Assembly (NCBI GenBank): GCA_018268935.1
Contig: JAFDVS010000013.1
Coordinates: 86,403 to 139,649 of the forward strand
DNA length: 53,247 nucleotides
Direction: 5' to 3'
Source: Acidobacteriota bacterium
GTDB lineage: Bacteria > Acidobacteriota > Terriglobia > Bryobacterales > Bryobacteraceae
Made by a program: the position numbers and the translations under genes
In this document: positions 1 to 11,200 of the stretch, in pieces
Layout: each line of letters begins with the position of its first letter
How positions within the stretch are numbered: position 1 is the first letter of the stretch
Notes under the pieces: generated by a model
The model's input: only the letters and a program-made list of their open reading frames with translations
The model's database searches: none
Told to the model about the DNA's origin: nothing

Positions 1-845
1 ACCAGCAACTGGTTCAGCGTCTGCTCACGTTCATCGTGCCCGCCGCCGAGCCCGGCGCCACGATGGCGTCCGACCGCGTCGATTTCGTCAATAAAGATGA
101 TGCAAGGCGCGTTCTTCTTGCCCTGCTCAAACAAATCGCGGACGCGGCTGGCGCCGACGCCAACGAACATTTCCACGAAGTCGGAACCGGAGATGGAAAA
201 GAACGGCACGTTGGCTTCGCCTGCGATCGCACGGGCGAGCAGCGTTTTTCCGGTACCCGGGGAACCGATGAGCAGCACGCCCTTCGGAATGCGGCCACCC
301 AGCTTCTGGAACTTGGCCGGCTCGCGCAGAAATTCGATGATCTCCTGCAGTTCTTCCTTGGCCTCATCCACACCGGCAACATCTTTGAAGGTGACCTTCT
401 TCTGTTGCGAAGAGTGGAGCCGCGCACGGCTCTTGCCGAAGGAGAGCGCTTTGTTTCCGCCGCTCTGCATCTGGCGCATCATGAAGATCCAGAAGGCCAG
501 CAGCAGGACGAAGGGGACCACGTTCATGAGGATCGAAACCCAGTTGCTGGTGCCCGCTTCCTTGATCTCCATGCCGACGTTCTTGTCGCGGAGTTGCTTA
601 TAGATGTCGGGGTAGTTCAGGGGAACCGTGGTGCGGAACTGATTGTCGTCGTTCAGCTCGCCGGAGACGTCATTACCCGCGATGACAACCTTCTTCACTT
701 TGCCCGATTCCACTTGATAGAGGAATTGGGAGAAGGTGAGATTGGCGGGCGGCTTGTTCTTGCCGTGCTTGACCACCGTCCACAAAAGGACGGCGACGCA
801 AATCAGCACCACCCAGAAGATAGCGGTCTTAACGTTGGAATTCAT
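1..845 (-). CDS. ftsH: ATP-dependent zinc metalloprotease FtsH (5' part, cut by window edge)
   Basis: Minus-strand translation from the ATG at 845 runs open to the window edge (281 codons). It shows an N-terminal membrane segment (about residues 7-25), a periplasmic stretch, a second membrane segment (about 105-123) and the start of the AAA+ module with Walker A GSPGTGKT (194-201) and Walker B IIFIDEID (249-256). FtsH is a hexameric inner-membrane protease that extracts and degrades membrane and regulatory proteins. The HEXXH protease domain lies outside the window. An AGGGAGA ribosome-binding site precedes the start. tilS lies directly upstream on the same strand, a common tilS-ftsH order; the hpt gene often found between them is absent. 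Confidence 0.97.
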   Translation of the reverse strand, partial: MNSNVKTAIFWVVLICVAVLLWTVVKHGKNKPPANLTFSQFLYQVESGKVKKVVIAGNDVSGELNDDNQFRTTVPLNYPDIYKQLRDKNVGMEIKEAGTSNWVSILMNVVPFVLLLAFWIFMMRQMQSGGNKALSFGKSRARLHSSQQKKVTFKDVAGVDEAKEELQEIIEFLREPAKFQKLGGRIPKGVLLIGSPGTGKTLLARAIAGEANVPFFSISGSDFVEMFVGVGASRVRDLFEQGKKNAPCIIFIDEIDAVGRHRGAGLGGGHDEREQTLNQLL

Positions 846-922
846 GATTCTCCCTAATCAGACGATCGCACACGCACGCGCAACTACAGATATAGACGTA
901 ACTTTGAGCCGGTTTGATTCCA

Positions 923-2326
923 CTAGTCATTAGATAATTCATCAATTCTCAGCAGACGGCCGGACGTGGCAACAGGCGCCGCGAACCCTGCAGGTCCGAA
1001 ACGCCGCGACCAAACGATGCCCTGACTCGATTCTACCATCGGCCAAAACCGCCGTTCCCATAAGGGAATCCGGTGTAACTGAAACAAATCCTTGAGTTTC
1101 TGGACGCGCGTCGCCCCAGCGGGAAGATAGGAATCGCCCGGTAGCCAGTACCGGACAGTCAATGGCCCCTCCATGCGATCCAAATCCAGTAGCTTGCAAC
1201 TGGTTTCTTCCGCCTTGTCCTCATTATAGCTGTCAAGGAGGGAGGTGCGGAGGACGATCCCCCCTTCCGGCAGTGGTGTATCCCCGGGAACAGCCAGTGG
1301 AAGTGAAATGACACGGCGCTCCGGAGCATAACTCCCCAGGGGGGCAAGGCGGAGAAAGTCAAAGGACCGGAACAGATCGATGCCAGGAAGATGAGCCCGG
1401 CCGGCGCCCTCGGACTGCAGGGCAAGCCGCAAGGCAATCTCTACATGCTTGTACTCAATCTCCCGCAGGTCCCCTTTGATTTGGCGGATGGCTTCGCGCA
1501 ACAGCCGCCGGGCTACCGCCTTAGGCTGACCTTGCAGTGTGGTGGTGGGCAGAATCAGGGCCCCGTCCTGTTTCCGCGGAAGCGGATGCCGGGCCAGATA
1601 GCCGCTCCAGAATTCTTCCTCCTCGCGGGCGATGTCGGCGGTATGCGCCAGTTGGGCAGTGAGCCCGGGGTTGTAGTCCCGCTCCAGTTCGGGCAGCAGA
1701 TCCAGGCGAATACGATTGCGCGTGAAGTCGCGCTGCAGGTTGGTGGCATCGGTGCGCCAGCCGAAGTTGCGGGCGGTGAGGTATTGCTCCACCTCAGCCC
1801 GCGTAACACACAGCAGCGGACGGATGAGCCCGTCGGCCGTAACGGGCAGGATGCCGGCGAGCCCCGAGGTGCCTGCCCCGCGCAGGAAACGAAACAGCAC
1901 GGTTTCCGCCTGATCGGAAAGCGTGTGTCCCGTGGCGATGCGATCGAGGGTGGAGCGCAGTTCCCGGAAGAAATCGAGCCGCACCTGGCGCGCCGCCTGC
2001 TCCAGGTTTTCGCCGCCTGGAATGCTGGCGCGATGCACATGCATCGCAAGCCCGTATTCCTTGCCCAGCGATTCCACGAACGCCTGGTCCTGTTCCGAGG
2101 CATCGCCGCGGAGTTGATGATTGACGTGAATGAGGTGAATCGCAACGGGCAGTTGCTTGCGGAGTTCCAGCAGAACATGGAGCAGGCAGAGGGAATCGGC
2201 CCCTCCACTGACAGCAACGCCAATGCGCTGGCCAGGGTGGATGAGATCGTGCCGCCGGATGAATGCCGATACTTTGTCGAGCAACGCCACTGTTGTAGCA
2301 CAGATGGCTTTGCTCTTGAGTTTCAT
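923..2326 (-). CDS. tilS: tRNA(Ile)-lysidine synthase TilS
   Basis: The 467-residue protein carries the PP-loop ATP-pyrophosphatase signature SGGADS (residues 40-45), which adenylates C34 of the CAU-anticodon tRNA(Ile) so that lysine can be attached. The family's C-terminal substrate-binding region is recognisable (near RVQKLKDLFQLHRIPLWER). Length is normal for the long TilS form. The gene ends 77 bases before ftsH, so the two are probably co-transcribed. It is divergent from padR with 38 bases between the start codons. The protein is essential in most bacteria because it makes the tRNA that reads AUA codons. Confidence 0.95.
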   Translation of the reverse strand: MKLKSKAICATTVALLDKVSAFIRRHDLIHPGQRIGVAVSGGADSLCLLHVLLELRKQLPVAIHLIHVNHQLRGDASEQDQAFVESLGKEYGLAMHVHRASIPGGENLEQAARQVRLDFFRELRSTLDRIATGHTLSDQAETVLFRFLRGAGTSGLAGILPVTADGLIRPLLCVTRAEVEQYLTARNFGWRTDATNLQRDFTRNRIRLDLLPELERDYNPGLTAQLAHTADIAREEEEFWSGYLARHPLPRKQDGALILPTTTLQGQPKAVARRLLREAIRQIKGDLREIEYKHVEIALRLALQSEGAGRAHLPGIDLFRSFDFLRLAPLGSYAPERRVISLPLAVPGDTPLPEGGIVLRTSLLDSYNEDKAEETSCKLLDLDRMEGPLTVRYWLPGDSYLPAGATRVQKLKDLFQLHRIPLWERRFWPMVESSQGIVWSRRFGPAGFAAPVATSGRLLRIDELSND

Positions 2327-2329
2327 ATC

Positions 2330-2358
2330 TTGACAATCAATAGGAACAGGCGCATCCT
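2330..2358 (+). promoter_or_regulatory. Candidate promoter of padR
   Basis: A perfect -35 hexamer TTGACA (2330-2335) is followed after 17 bases by CATCCT (2353-2358), a weak -10. The padR ATG lies only 6 bases further on, so the transcript would have almost no leader. The assignment rests on spacing and the -35 match only. Confidence 0.4.
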
Positions 2359-2364
2359 GGAAAC

Positions 2365-2700
2365 ATGGATGAAGCGAACACCGACGTCATTCAGGGCACG
2401 CTCGACATGCTGATCCTGAAGACGCTGAGCCTGGAGCCGATGCATGGCTTCGGAGTGGCACGGCGGATTGAGCAGGTCTCGAAGGGCGTGTTCAAGGTGA
2501 ATCCGGGTTCCTTGATGACCGCCTTCCAGCGGCTGGAGCGGCTGGGGTGGCTCGATGCCGAATGGAAACAGACCGAGAACGCGCGTAAAGCGAAATACTA
2601 TTCGCTCACCCGCGCCGGGCGCAAGCAATTGGATGTAGAGACCACGACCTGGAACCGCCGCGTCTCGGCGATTGCCCGGTTGCTGAAAGCGGAGGCGTGA
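2365..2700 (+). CDS. PadR-family transcriptional regulator
   Basis: The 111-residue protein opens with the PadR winged-helix signature (DVIQGTLDMLILKTL, then PMHGFGVARRIEQVS) and ends shortly after the wing, as in the short PadR-s2 class. Such proteins are dimeric repressors that usually control the gene next to them. Here the orphan permease gene begins 3 bases after the stop, so the pair forms one transcription unit, a very common arrangement in Acidobacteriota. The inducer is unknown. Confidence 0.93.
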   Translation: MDEANTDVIQGTLDMLILKTLSLEPMHGFGVARRIEQVSKGVFKVNPGSLMTAFQRLERLGWLDAEWKQTENARKAKYYSLTRAGRKQLDVETTTWNRRVSAIARLLKAEA

Positions 2701-2703
2701 TAC

Positions 2704-5355
2704 ATGTCCTTGTGGCGCCGCCTCCGGGATGGGCTACGTGTCCTGGCAAAGCGCCAGTCCGCGGACAGCGCAGTGGATGAGGAAGCGCGTCACTTTCTTG
2801 AAGAGATGACCGCCGACTTCGAAGCGCGCGGGATGACAGCCGGTGAGGCTCGCCGCGCCGCACAAATGCAGATGGGCAGTGTGGTCGCCGTGCGGGAGCA
2901 GGTGCGCGAGTCGGGATGGGAACATGCGCTCTGGAGCCTGTGGAGCGACACCCGCTACGCACTGCGGCGCTTGTCGCGCAGCGCCGGCTTCTCCATTACC
3001 GCGGTGGTCACGCTCAGCTTGGGCATTGGCGCAACCGCGGCGATCTTCGGCGTGATGGAGAGTGTGTTGCTGCGCCCGCTTCCCTACCCCGAATCCGACA
3101 GGCTGGTGGCCCTGGTGCATCGTGCGCCGGGTATCAACCTCGAGTACCTGCGCATGTCGCCCTCGCTGTACTTCACCTATCGGGAAGAAGCACGGGTATT
3201 CGAAGATCTTGCCATCTGGAACGGCGGACGGGCCACGGTAACCGGAATGGGCGAACCGGAGGAAGCACGCACGCTGTTCGTTACCCACGAATTTCTCCGC
3301 GTCTTGCGCGTGCAGCCCGCGATGGGCCGCGGCTTCACTCCCACCGATGGAGCCCCAGGTGCGGCGCGTACCGTGATCCTCTCCGATGAATATGGGAATC
3401 GCCGGTTCGGCAGTGCGTCATCCGCACTGGGCCGGCACATCGTGGTGGATGGCAACCCGCATGAGATCATCGGGGTGCTGCCCGCTGACTTTGAATTTCT
3501 TGATGAGCCCGTGTCCTTGGTAATTCCCAGGCGGCTCAGGCGAGAAGAGGAAGTGCTCATCGCCTTCAGCGAAGATGGCATCGCGCGGCTGAAGCCCGGA
3601 GTGACACTCGAACAGGCCAACGCGGACGTCGCACGCTGCCTGCCGCTGGCCCCAACTAAATTCCCGCTCAACCGGGGCTTCGCCGCCAACGCATTCGCCG
3701 ATGCGCGCATCGCACCCGGATTACGGACGCTGAAAGACCAGTTGATTGGCGATTCCGGCAGAACGTTATGGGTGCTGATGGGCGCCGTCTCCCTTCTCCT
3801 GCTGATTGCCTGCGCCAACGTGGCGAATCTCCTGCTGGTGCGAGCCGATGCGCGCCAAAGAGAGTTAGCCGTGCGAGTAGCGCTGGGCGCGGGCTGGATG
3901 CGCATCGCGCGCGAACTGCTGCTGGAATCGGTGATGCTGGCATTAGGCGGAGGAACAGTAGGGCTGGCACTGTGCTTCATCGCCATTGAGGTGCTGAAAG
4001 GAAGCGCGTTTACCTCTCTGCCGCGGCTACAGAGTGTCTCCGTGGATTTTTGGACCCTGGCGCTGACCGCGGGCGTCGCTTTGGGCTGCGGCATTCTGTT
4101 CGGGCTCATTCCCGTGTGGCGCTATGCGCGGCCCGCTGCCGCAGGCGTCGCCGCACGTTGGGCAACGGAATCGAGAGAGCGGCGCCGCACCCGTACGCTG
4201 TTGGTGGCATCGCAAGTGGCGCTGGCCACGGTGCTACTGGTGAGTTCCGGCCTCATGCTGCGCACGTTTCAATCGCTGCGCCGAGTGGATCCGGGCTTCA
4301 CCCATCCCGATCAGGTGCAGGCCGTGCGAGTCTCCATTCCCTCGTCGTTGCTCTCCGACTCGATGCTTGTGTTTCGCACCCAGGAGGCGGTGCTGCGAAA
4401 GTTCGAAGCGCTCGCTGGAGTGACGGCCGTGTCGATCACCTCCAGCCCGCCGATGGAGGGAACCGCGCGGAATCCGCTGCTGGTGGCCGATCACGATTAC
4501 GGCGAAGGGAATCTTCCGCCGGTGCGAAGCATGCGCGACGTCTCACCGGGCTTCCCCGCTTCCATCGGCGGACGCCTCATCGCGGGCCGCGATCTCAGTT
4601 GGACCGATCTGCATTCTCATGCGCGCGTCTGTCTCATATCGGAGAATCTGGCGCGTGAACTGTGGAGCAGCCCGCAGGCAGCTCTCGGCAAACGCGTTCG
4701 CCGCAATCTGCGGGAGGACTGGGCCGAGGTGGTTGGCGTACTCGGGGACATTCGCGATGACGGACTGCAGAACGCGGCCCCGAAGATGGTCTACTGGCCG
4801 CTGCTCCGCTCACGCCACGTCGACCTGTTGATTCGCACCCCAAGAGCCGGATCCGCTTCATTCGTTCAGGAACTGCGGCAGGCGCTGGCGAGTGTCAACG
4901 CCAACCTGCCGTTGGCGAATATCCGGACGCTGGAGACATACTACCGGCAATCGCTGGCGCGGGCTTCGTTCGCATTGACGCTGTTGGGCATCGCAGGAGG
5001 CATGGCGCTATTGATGGGAGTAGTGGGGATCTATGGAGTGATCGCTTACTCGGTGTCGCGGCGGCGGCGCGATATCGGAATTCGTATCGCCCTCGGCGCC
5101 TCGGCAAAGGGCGTTACGCAGCTCTTCCTGCGCGAGGGCTTTCTTGTGGCAGGCGCCGGCGCAGGAGTGGGGATCACCGCGGCGCTGGTGCTGACACGAT
5201 GGATGCACTCGCTGCTCCACGGCGTGAGCGCGGCCGACCCCGCAACCTACCTGCTGGCGTCCGCCGCCCTGATTGCCGCGGCAATCATCGCCAGTTGGCT
5301 GCCTGCCCGCCGCGCCGCTCGCATTGACCCGATGGAAACGCTGCGCGCCGAATAG
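2704..5355 (+). CDS. MacB/FtsX-type orphan ABC permease (ADOP family)
   Basis: The 883-residue membrane protein has an N-terminal cytoplasmic region (about 1-90) typical of acidobacterial duplicated orphan permeases, a first transmembrane helix with TLSLGIGATAAIFGVM, a MacB-like periplasmic core, an FtsX helix block with LLLIACANVANLLLVRADARQRE, a second periplasmic core and a C-terminal FtsX block with RRRRDIGIRIALGAS and WLPARRAARIDPMETLRAE. No ATPase gene is nearby, which is normal for this family. It likely forms an efflux or mechanotransmission permease with an ATPase encoded elsewhere. It is coupled to padR and ends 3 bases before the convergent receptor gene. Confidence 0.93.
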   Translation: MSLWRRLRDGLRVLAKRQSADSAVDEEARHFLEEMTADFEARGMTAGEARRAAQMQMGSVVAVREQVRESGWEHALWSLWSDTRYALRRLSRSAGFSITAVVTLSLGIGATAAIFGVMESVLLRPLPYPESDRLVALVHRAPGINLEYLRMSPSLYFTYREEARVFEDLAIWNGGRATVTGMGEPEEARTLFVTHEFLRVLRVQPAMGRGFTPTDGAPGAARTVILSDEYGNRRFGSASSALGRHIVVDGNPHEIIGVLPADFEFLDEPVSLVIPRRLRREEEVLIAFSEDGIARLKPGVTLEQANADVARCLPLAPTKFPLNRGFAANAFADARIAPGLRTLKDQLIGDSGRTLWVLMGAVSLLLLIACANVANLLLVRADARQRELAVRVALGAGWMRIARELLLESVMLALGGGTVGLALCFIAIEVLKGSAFTSLPRLQSVSVDFWTLALTAGVALGCGILFGLIPVWRYARPAAAGVAARWATESRERRRTRTLLVASQVALATVLLVSSGLMLRTFQSLRRVDPGFTHPDQVQAVRVSIPSSLLSDSMLVFRTQEAVLRKFEALAGVTAVSITSSPPMEGTARNPLLVADHDYGEGNLPPVRSMRDVSPGFPASIGGRLIAGRDLSWTDLHSHARVCLISENLARELWSSPQAALGKRVRRNLREDWAEVVGVLGDIRDDGLQNAAPKMVYWPLLRSRHVDLLIRTPRAGSASFVQELRQALASVNANLPLANIRTLETYYRQSLARASFALTLLGIAGGMALLMGVVGIYGVIAYSVSRRRRDIGIRIALGASAKGVTQLFLREGFLVAGAGAGVGITAALVLTRWMHSLLHGVSAADPATYLLASAALIAAAIIASWLPARRAARIDPMETLRAE

Positions 5356-5358
5356 TCC

Positions 5359-8226
5359 TCAGAACGTCAGACGCAGCAGCATTTGAAACTGACGCGGATC
5401 GGCGGCCGTAAGGACGGTGCCGAACGCCGCGTTGCCGATGTTGTTGATCGGGGCGTCGTAGTTGGCGCGATTCAGTGTATTGAATGCCTCGGCGCGGAAC
5501 TCAGCTCCGATTCTTTCGCTGAGCCTGACGCTCTTGTGCAGACCAATGTTGAGATCGGCGAAGTTGGGACCCATTTCCGTGTTGCGGCCCAAGGTGCCGA
5601 TGAGGCCGGCGGCTGGCAGCAGTTGGGCCGCGGAGAAGCTCGGGGTGAGTGAGAACCAGCGCGACCCTTGGGGATTACGGTCAATACTGCCGGGGAAATC
5701 GTTGAGCCGGTTATTGAGTGTGCCGCCCGGTGTGTTTGTGTTGGAGACCAGCGAGAACGGGGTTCCACTGCGGGACAGCAACAAGCCCACCAGTTGCCAC
5801 CCACCCAGCCAGCGGTTCCGCGAGGCAATGGGAAGATCGTAGACGCAGTAGAACGTCAACAGATGCGGTTGATGGAAGTCGGATAGGCCGCGATCGAGGC
5901 GGTAATTGCGCTCGTCAATCGGATTGAAAGCAGAATCGGAAGCATTGTCGATCGAACGGGACATCGTGTAGGCGGCGCGCAGGCTGAGCCGGTTGCGGAC
6001 CACCGTGCGCAGGGAAACCTGGGTGCTGTGATACGTGGACGCGGAAGCTCCAGTAAGATAGCTCACCACGCCGCGCGTCGGGTCCGGTCGCTGTGCCGGC
6101 GTGAGATTCTCACCGCCGTTCGGACGTGCGGTCAGCGGCAGACGCAGCCCGCGATTGCCCACGTAGGCGACGCTCAGCACCGTGCCGGCGTTCCACAATT
6201 GACGGTCGATGGTGAGGTTCCAGTTCTGCACATAGGGATTGCGGATGCCGCGATCCAGCACATACGCATCCGAGCCGATCGCCGCGCCCGCCAGTAAGTC
6301 GGGGAACGTCGGGCGGAAACGGGAGAACGTCGTCACCAGCGGCGGGGCGAAGCGTGCCTGGCCCACGAAGTCCATCTGCAGAGGCGAGTAGAACACGCCA
6401 TAGCCGCCGCGCACAATCGTGGCGCTGCGTCCGGCAACGTCCCAGGCGAAACCGAGTCGCGGCGCGAAGTTGTTGCCATCGCGGGCGTAGAGATTGCCGA
6501 TGCGTTGGAACTTCTCACTGGGTACGCCGTAATATTCGTGCCGCAGGCCGAGATTGAGCGTGAAGGAAGGACGGATGCGCCAATCGTCCTGCAGGTAGAA
6601 ACCGGACTCGCGATTGCGCATGTCGATCCGCGATGCGCCCACGGCCCGGGAGTAGGAGATGGGCTGCCCCGCGAGAAACGCAGGAACCGACGGGAAAACT
6701 AGAGTGCCGTTAAAGTTGCGATCGGCTTCGTTATTGGCTTGAGTGAGGCGATGAATGAAACCCGCCTTCAGAATGTGTGCCCCGCGGAAAAACGTGACAT
6801 CGTCGGCAACCGTGTAGTTGTGGAACGTGGAGACGTTGCGCGAACGGAACTGGCCAAGGATCTGCAGTCCGGTCACCACCATGAGTCCGACTTGCCCGTT
6901 GACGGCGGGGTCGCCGAGAGAAGGGTAGTTCGGTTCCACCGTCGAGTGGAAGTGCGTGTACGTTCCCCGTAGTTGATGGAACAGTCGCGAAGACAGTGCC
7001 GACTCCAGCGTCAACACGCCGGAGCGGGAATTGTTGCCCGATTCGGCGTCGCCGCCCCACAGCCGCTCACGCAGGCCGCCGATGTTCTTCACGAAGTTGG
7101 CGCGGCCGCCGAGCCGGTGCGCCGTGTTGATGGCGTAGTCCAGACGCAGCAGTCCGGTGGGCGTGGTGGTTGGGCTGGCGATCGCCTGGCTGTTGAGGTT
7201 GGTGCCGGGAATATTCGGCTCCGGATAGTAACGAAGCAGCGGCCTCACCGCGGGCACCGCGCGGGCACGCTCGGCGTCGGTCAGCGTGGTGATGATCGAG
7301 GACGCGCGATACGCATTGCGCACCGCGATCTCGTAGCCCCCATACAGAAAGAGCCGGTCTTTGCGAAGCGGCCCACCAATGGTGGCGCCGGGCATGTTCA
7401 CTCGCAGCGGCGCTTTGCTGGTGAGCAGCGCGTTGCGCGCATTGAGCGCCTCGTTTTGGAAGAAGTGATACAGCGACCCGTGCCACTCATTGCCGCCGCG
7501 CTTCGTGATCAGGTTGACCACCGAACCGCTGGCGCGCCCGTATTCGGCTTTAAAATTGGAGGTCTGAAGCTGGAACGCTTCGACGGTCTCCATCGACACA
7601 GGCTGCTCCGTCATCCCGCGCCCCAGCACATTGCCCGAGAACGAATCGTTGTATTCGGCCGAGTCCACCATTGTGTTGATAGCCCCCAGCGGGCGGTTGC
7701 CGTTGACCGTGAACGGAGCATGCGCCGCGCGGGAGTAGCCGACTCCCGGCGTCTGATAGGCGAGCGCACGATAGTTGCGGCCAACGCCCGAGGCGAGCAT
7801 GGGAACGTTCTCGACTTCCTTCGGTGAATAGCTGGCCCCACGCACACCGGCGGAGCTGTCACGCTGAATCTCCGGCAGTTCGCCCACTACAGTGACCTCG
7901 CCCTGCACGCTCGCCAGTTCCAGCCGGATGGTGCGCGACACATCCTGCCCCGATACCAGTTGCAGATCGTCGAGGCGGTAGCTCTTCAGCCCCTCCTTTT
8001 CCACACTGAGCGTGTAGATGCCGGTGGGCAACGAGGGCACGCGGAAAACACCCGCGTCCGTGGAGAGGGCTGAGATCTCCCGCGCCGCGCTCTTGGCGAT
8101 AAGCCGAACCTGCGCCCCGGCCACGGGTTGTTCGGCTGGATCGAGAATTGTGCCCGAAATCGATGAGGTGTCTCCCTGGGCGAATGCGTGCGCCGCGGTA
8201 AGCGCCAATACGAGAGCAAACTTCAT
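5359..8226 (-). CDS. Oar-like TonB-dependent receptor of the chelatase operon
   Basis: The 955-residue protein starts with a signal peptide (MKFALVLALTAAHAFAQ), followed by a carboxypeptidase-regulatory-like beta domain (about 20-105), a plug domain (about 125-240, including YGRASGSVVNLITKRGGNEWHGS) and a long beta-barrel ending in phenylalanine (LLRLTF), the usual outer-membrane assembly signal. Such receptors import large substrates using energy from TonB-ExbB-ExbD. Its ATG overlaps the TGA of the upstream chelatase-like gene in an ATGA motif, so the two are translationally coupled. That ties the receptor to the chelatase system and makes a tetrapyrrole or metal complex a reasonable ligand. 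The ligand itself cannot be read from the sequence. Confidence 0.9.
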   Translation of the reverse strand: MKFALVLALTAAHAFAQGDTSSISGTILDPAEQPVAGAQVRLIAKSAAREISALSTDAGVFRVPSLPTGIYTLSVEKEGLKSYRLDDLQLVSGQDVSRTIRLELASVQGEVTVVGELPEIQRDSSAGVRGASYSPKEVENVPMLASGVGRNYRALAYQTPGVGYSRAAHAPFTVNGNRPLGAINTMVDSAEYNDSFSGNVLGRGMTEQPVSMETVEAFQLQTSNFKAEYGRASGSVVNLITKRGGNEWHGSLYHFFQNEALNARNALLTSKAPLRVNMPGATIGGPLRKDRLFLYGGYEIAVRNAYRASSIITTLTDAERARAVPAVRPLLRYYPEPNIPGTNLNSQAIASPTTTPTGLLRLDYAINTAHRLGGRANFVKNIGGLRERLWGGDAESGNNSRSGVLTLESALSSRLFHQLRGTYTHFHSTVEPNYPSLGDPAVNGQVGLMVVTGLQILGQFRSRNVSTFHNYTVADDVTFFRGAHILKAGFIHRLTQANNEADRNFNGTLVFPSVPAFLAGQPISYSRAVGASRIDMRNRESGFYLQDDWRIRPSFTLNLGLRHEYYGVPSEKFQRIGNLYARDGNNFAPRLGFAWDVAGRSATIVRGGYGVFYSPLQMDFVGQARFAPPLVTTFSRFRPTFPDLLAGAAIGSDAYVLDRGIRNPYVQNWNLTIDRQLWNAGTVLSVAYVGNRGLRLPLTARPNGGENLTPAQRPDPTRGVVSYLTGASASTYHSTQVSLRTVVRNRLSLRAAYTMSRSIDNASDSAFNPIDERNYRLDRGLSDFHQPHLLTFYCVYDLPIASRNRWLGGWQLVGLLLSRSGTPFSLVSNTNTPGGTLNNRLNDFPGSIDRNPQGSRWFSLTPSFSAAQLLPAAGLIGTLGRNTEMGPNFADLNIGLHKSVRLSERIGAEFRAEAFNTLNRANYDAPINNIGNAAFGTVLTAADPRQFQMLLRLTF

Positions 8227-11200
8227 ATGCGTGTTCTCCTGCGAAATCCGAAATGGAATATGGCGCCCAGTGCAAGCACGACACCGGCGGTAGTAGCCGA
8301 GTAACGGACCACGTCTTGTGTTTGTGCGGAGGCCATTTCTTTCACCAGGCGCTGCCCGGCGACCAGCACTTTGGATGAGCCGGTGGAGCGCTCCATGGCC
8401 TTGCGGTAATTGGAACTGAGCAGAATGCCTTCCTGGTTCCCAGGGGCGTTCAACTGTTGGGTCAGATAGGTTTCGAAAGCGGCGTTGTCATTGAGCCGTG
8501 TCGCGCCGGCGGGCCCGTGTTTGGCCACCGACTGCGCGTACTCTTTGGCCAGCTTTTCCAGCACTTCCTTCGATGGCTTCCAGTAGCCCTTTCGCGCCGT
8601 TTCCAGCATCGTGGCTGTCATTTCCTGATAGGCGAAGGGGTTCTTCTCGTCGAACCATTTCGGCAGATTGAGTTGGAGCGAATCTTCAACGTAGATCTTC
8701 TCCACTTCGTCCCACATGTGCGGCTGAATCGCCTCCGGCTTGGTCACCTGCCAGCCGAACATGTTCTTCGTGGTCTCGCGCATTTCCACCGCGCCGGAGA
8801 AGCCCTCCTTTTGCAGCGAAGTGATCCACTTCGGGTTGAAGAACTTCGTGCGCATGTCATTAGTGAGGGCCTGCTGCGCCGTAAGCATGACGGCGCGTTT
8901 CGCGTCGCGAACGTCGGAAACATAAGTTTCGGGCGATGTTCCGGTGGTATCGCGGATGGCCATGGTCATGCCGCCCAGATATTCGAAATAGTGGTCCAGT
9001 GTGAGCGCGCTGGAAACGTTCGAGGACCGCGAAAGAGCGACGGAGTCCGTTCCCTTCAGTTGCTGCTCATAAAGCTTCGGCACGTACTTGCCCCACTCGG
9101 CCCCGGCCGTGTACACGGCGCCCGTCTTGATGAGGTAGTCCTCCGTAATCGGCTTCGAGTTTTCGTAATTGCCGGATTTTTCAATGCCGTCGATCACGCC
9201 CGTGCCGTAACCTCCCGGAGCGTTCGAGAAGACGCGTGCTCCGGCCAGAAGCTTGGCGTCCTTGGCGGAGAGCCCCGCATCCTTCAGTTGCTGTTCGTTC
9301 TTCTCGTTGTTGGTGGCGATGTAGTTCTCACCGTCGCGCAGAGCCGCGGCGAGACGCACGGCCTGATCGAGAAACTCCATGCGATCCGGGAATGTGTCGC
9401 GAAACAGAGACGCTGCCTGGATGACGACATCGATGCGCGGGCGCTTCAATTCGCTCATCGGGATGGGGTCGACGCCCTCCACCATGCCGCGTTGATCCCA
9501 GCGCGGCTGCAGGCCCATCAGATAAAGAATCTGGGCGAGGTCCGCGCCATAGTGGCGAATGAGTTCGGTGTTCCAGAGAGTGAAGCCGATCTTGGTCGGA
9601 TAGCGGCCAAGCCTCTTCTTCTCGGCGGCAATCATATCCTCAGCCAGCTTGCGGCCGAGTTCCCACGCCGCCCGTGTGGGCACTTCCTGCGGGTTGATGC
9701 CATAGAGGTTCTTCCCGGTGGGAAGCGATGCGGGGTTGCGCACCGGATCGCCACCGCCGCCGGGGCGGATGTAATGGCCTTCCAGGGCGCGCAGCGTGGT
9801 GGGGATTTCGTTCGCAGTACCCGCGAATCCGGCTTTCAGAAAAGCGATGCGGCCTTCGTCGCTGTTGCCGGGAATCGGCTTCGCCTCAGCGGTTTTCTGA
9901 TAAGTGGGCGCGGCCCATGCGGCACGCTCCTTGCCCGCGTGGCCCTTGGTGATAACAGGGTGGGAGGGAGCCTCGCCGGCCGGCCGCAGCAGAGCCGCGC
10001 GGGCCATTTCAATCGCGCGCTGCTTACCGCCTGACTTAGCCGCGAACTCGTCGCCGAGGATCTCCGCTACCACAGGCGCCAGTTCCTCCGGCTCGTTCGC
10101 TTTGCTGTGCGTGTGCAAGCCAACAGCAATCCGGTCTTCGTTCAACAGGTGGATGTGAAGATCCAGGTCCTGGATATCGGCGTCGTTTGGCGCGCTCTTC
10201 GTCCAGTCCTTGTTGAGGTCGCGGTCGTACTTCTTCTGCACGCTGAGATCGCGGATGCGCTGCCGCAGCGTCTCCTTGAGCGCTCCTTCTTCCTGCGCGA
10301 TGAACTGCTGCGTGGAGCGGTAGATCTCGCCCGTCGCGGGATCGGAAGCGGTAATGCTGGATGCCACGATCGGCGGAGTCTGATGGCTCACCGTAACAGC
10401 GGAGCCGCGCCGCTTGGCGATCAGCGCTTCCCCGATGTTGTCCATGATGTAGACATAAACGTTCGGCATCGCGCCCAGCGTGCGGTCTGACCAATCGTCA
10501 TCGAGTTGGCCTACAGGGCGGCCGGGAAGAAACTCGTGCGTACCGTGCGTGCCGTAGTTCACGATGGCATCGGCCGCGAATTCCTTCTGCAGCCACCAGT
10601 ACACGGCCAGGTATTGATGTGTAGGCGGAACCTTGTCGTTGTGCTGCAGCTTGGCGTCCATGTTGGCGCCGCGCGCCGGTTGCGGAAGAACGATCACGTT
10701 TCCGAAGTCGAGTTTGGGAATGAGGAAGAACTTCTTGCCCTCGCGTTCGATGACCATGAAACGGCCGGGAGGTGGACCATAAGCATCGGTGACCTGCTTG
10801 GCCAGCGCCTCAGGCAGGGTGCGGAACCACTGCTCGTATTGCTCGGCCGGTAGCAGCAGGACATCTTTCCTGCGTCCCAGTTCCTCCATTTCGGCAGGCT
10901 GCGACTCGGAGATGTTACGGCCCTTGTCGAGCATCTCGGCTACCAGCCGTTCTCCATCCGCGGGGACGCGGCTCATTTTGTAGCCGGCAGCGGCCAGGCC
11001 GCCGAGAAAGCGCGTCATGCTGTTCGGAACGTTCAGACTGGCGGCGGTGATTTTGCCCTTGCCGATGCCGGACACGTAGATGACGGCGATCTTCTTTTCC
11101 GCATTGGGAAGCTTGCGCAATCGAACCCAGCGCTGGGCACGGGTGGTGAGCCTGTCCAGACGTTCGTCGAGCACAGCCTCGAATCGCTTGCCGTACCATT

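Noticed and set aside
8457..10034. Plus-strand open frame of 525 codons
   Set aside because: It is antisense to the CobN/HmuS-like gene; no domain is recognisable and the real frame has family motifs throughout.
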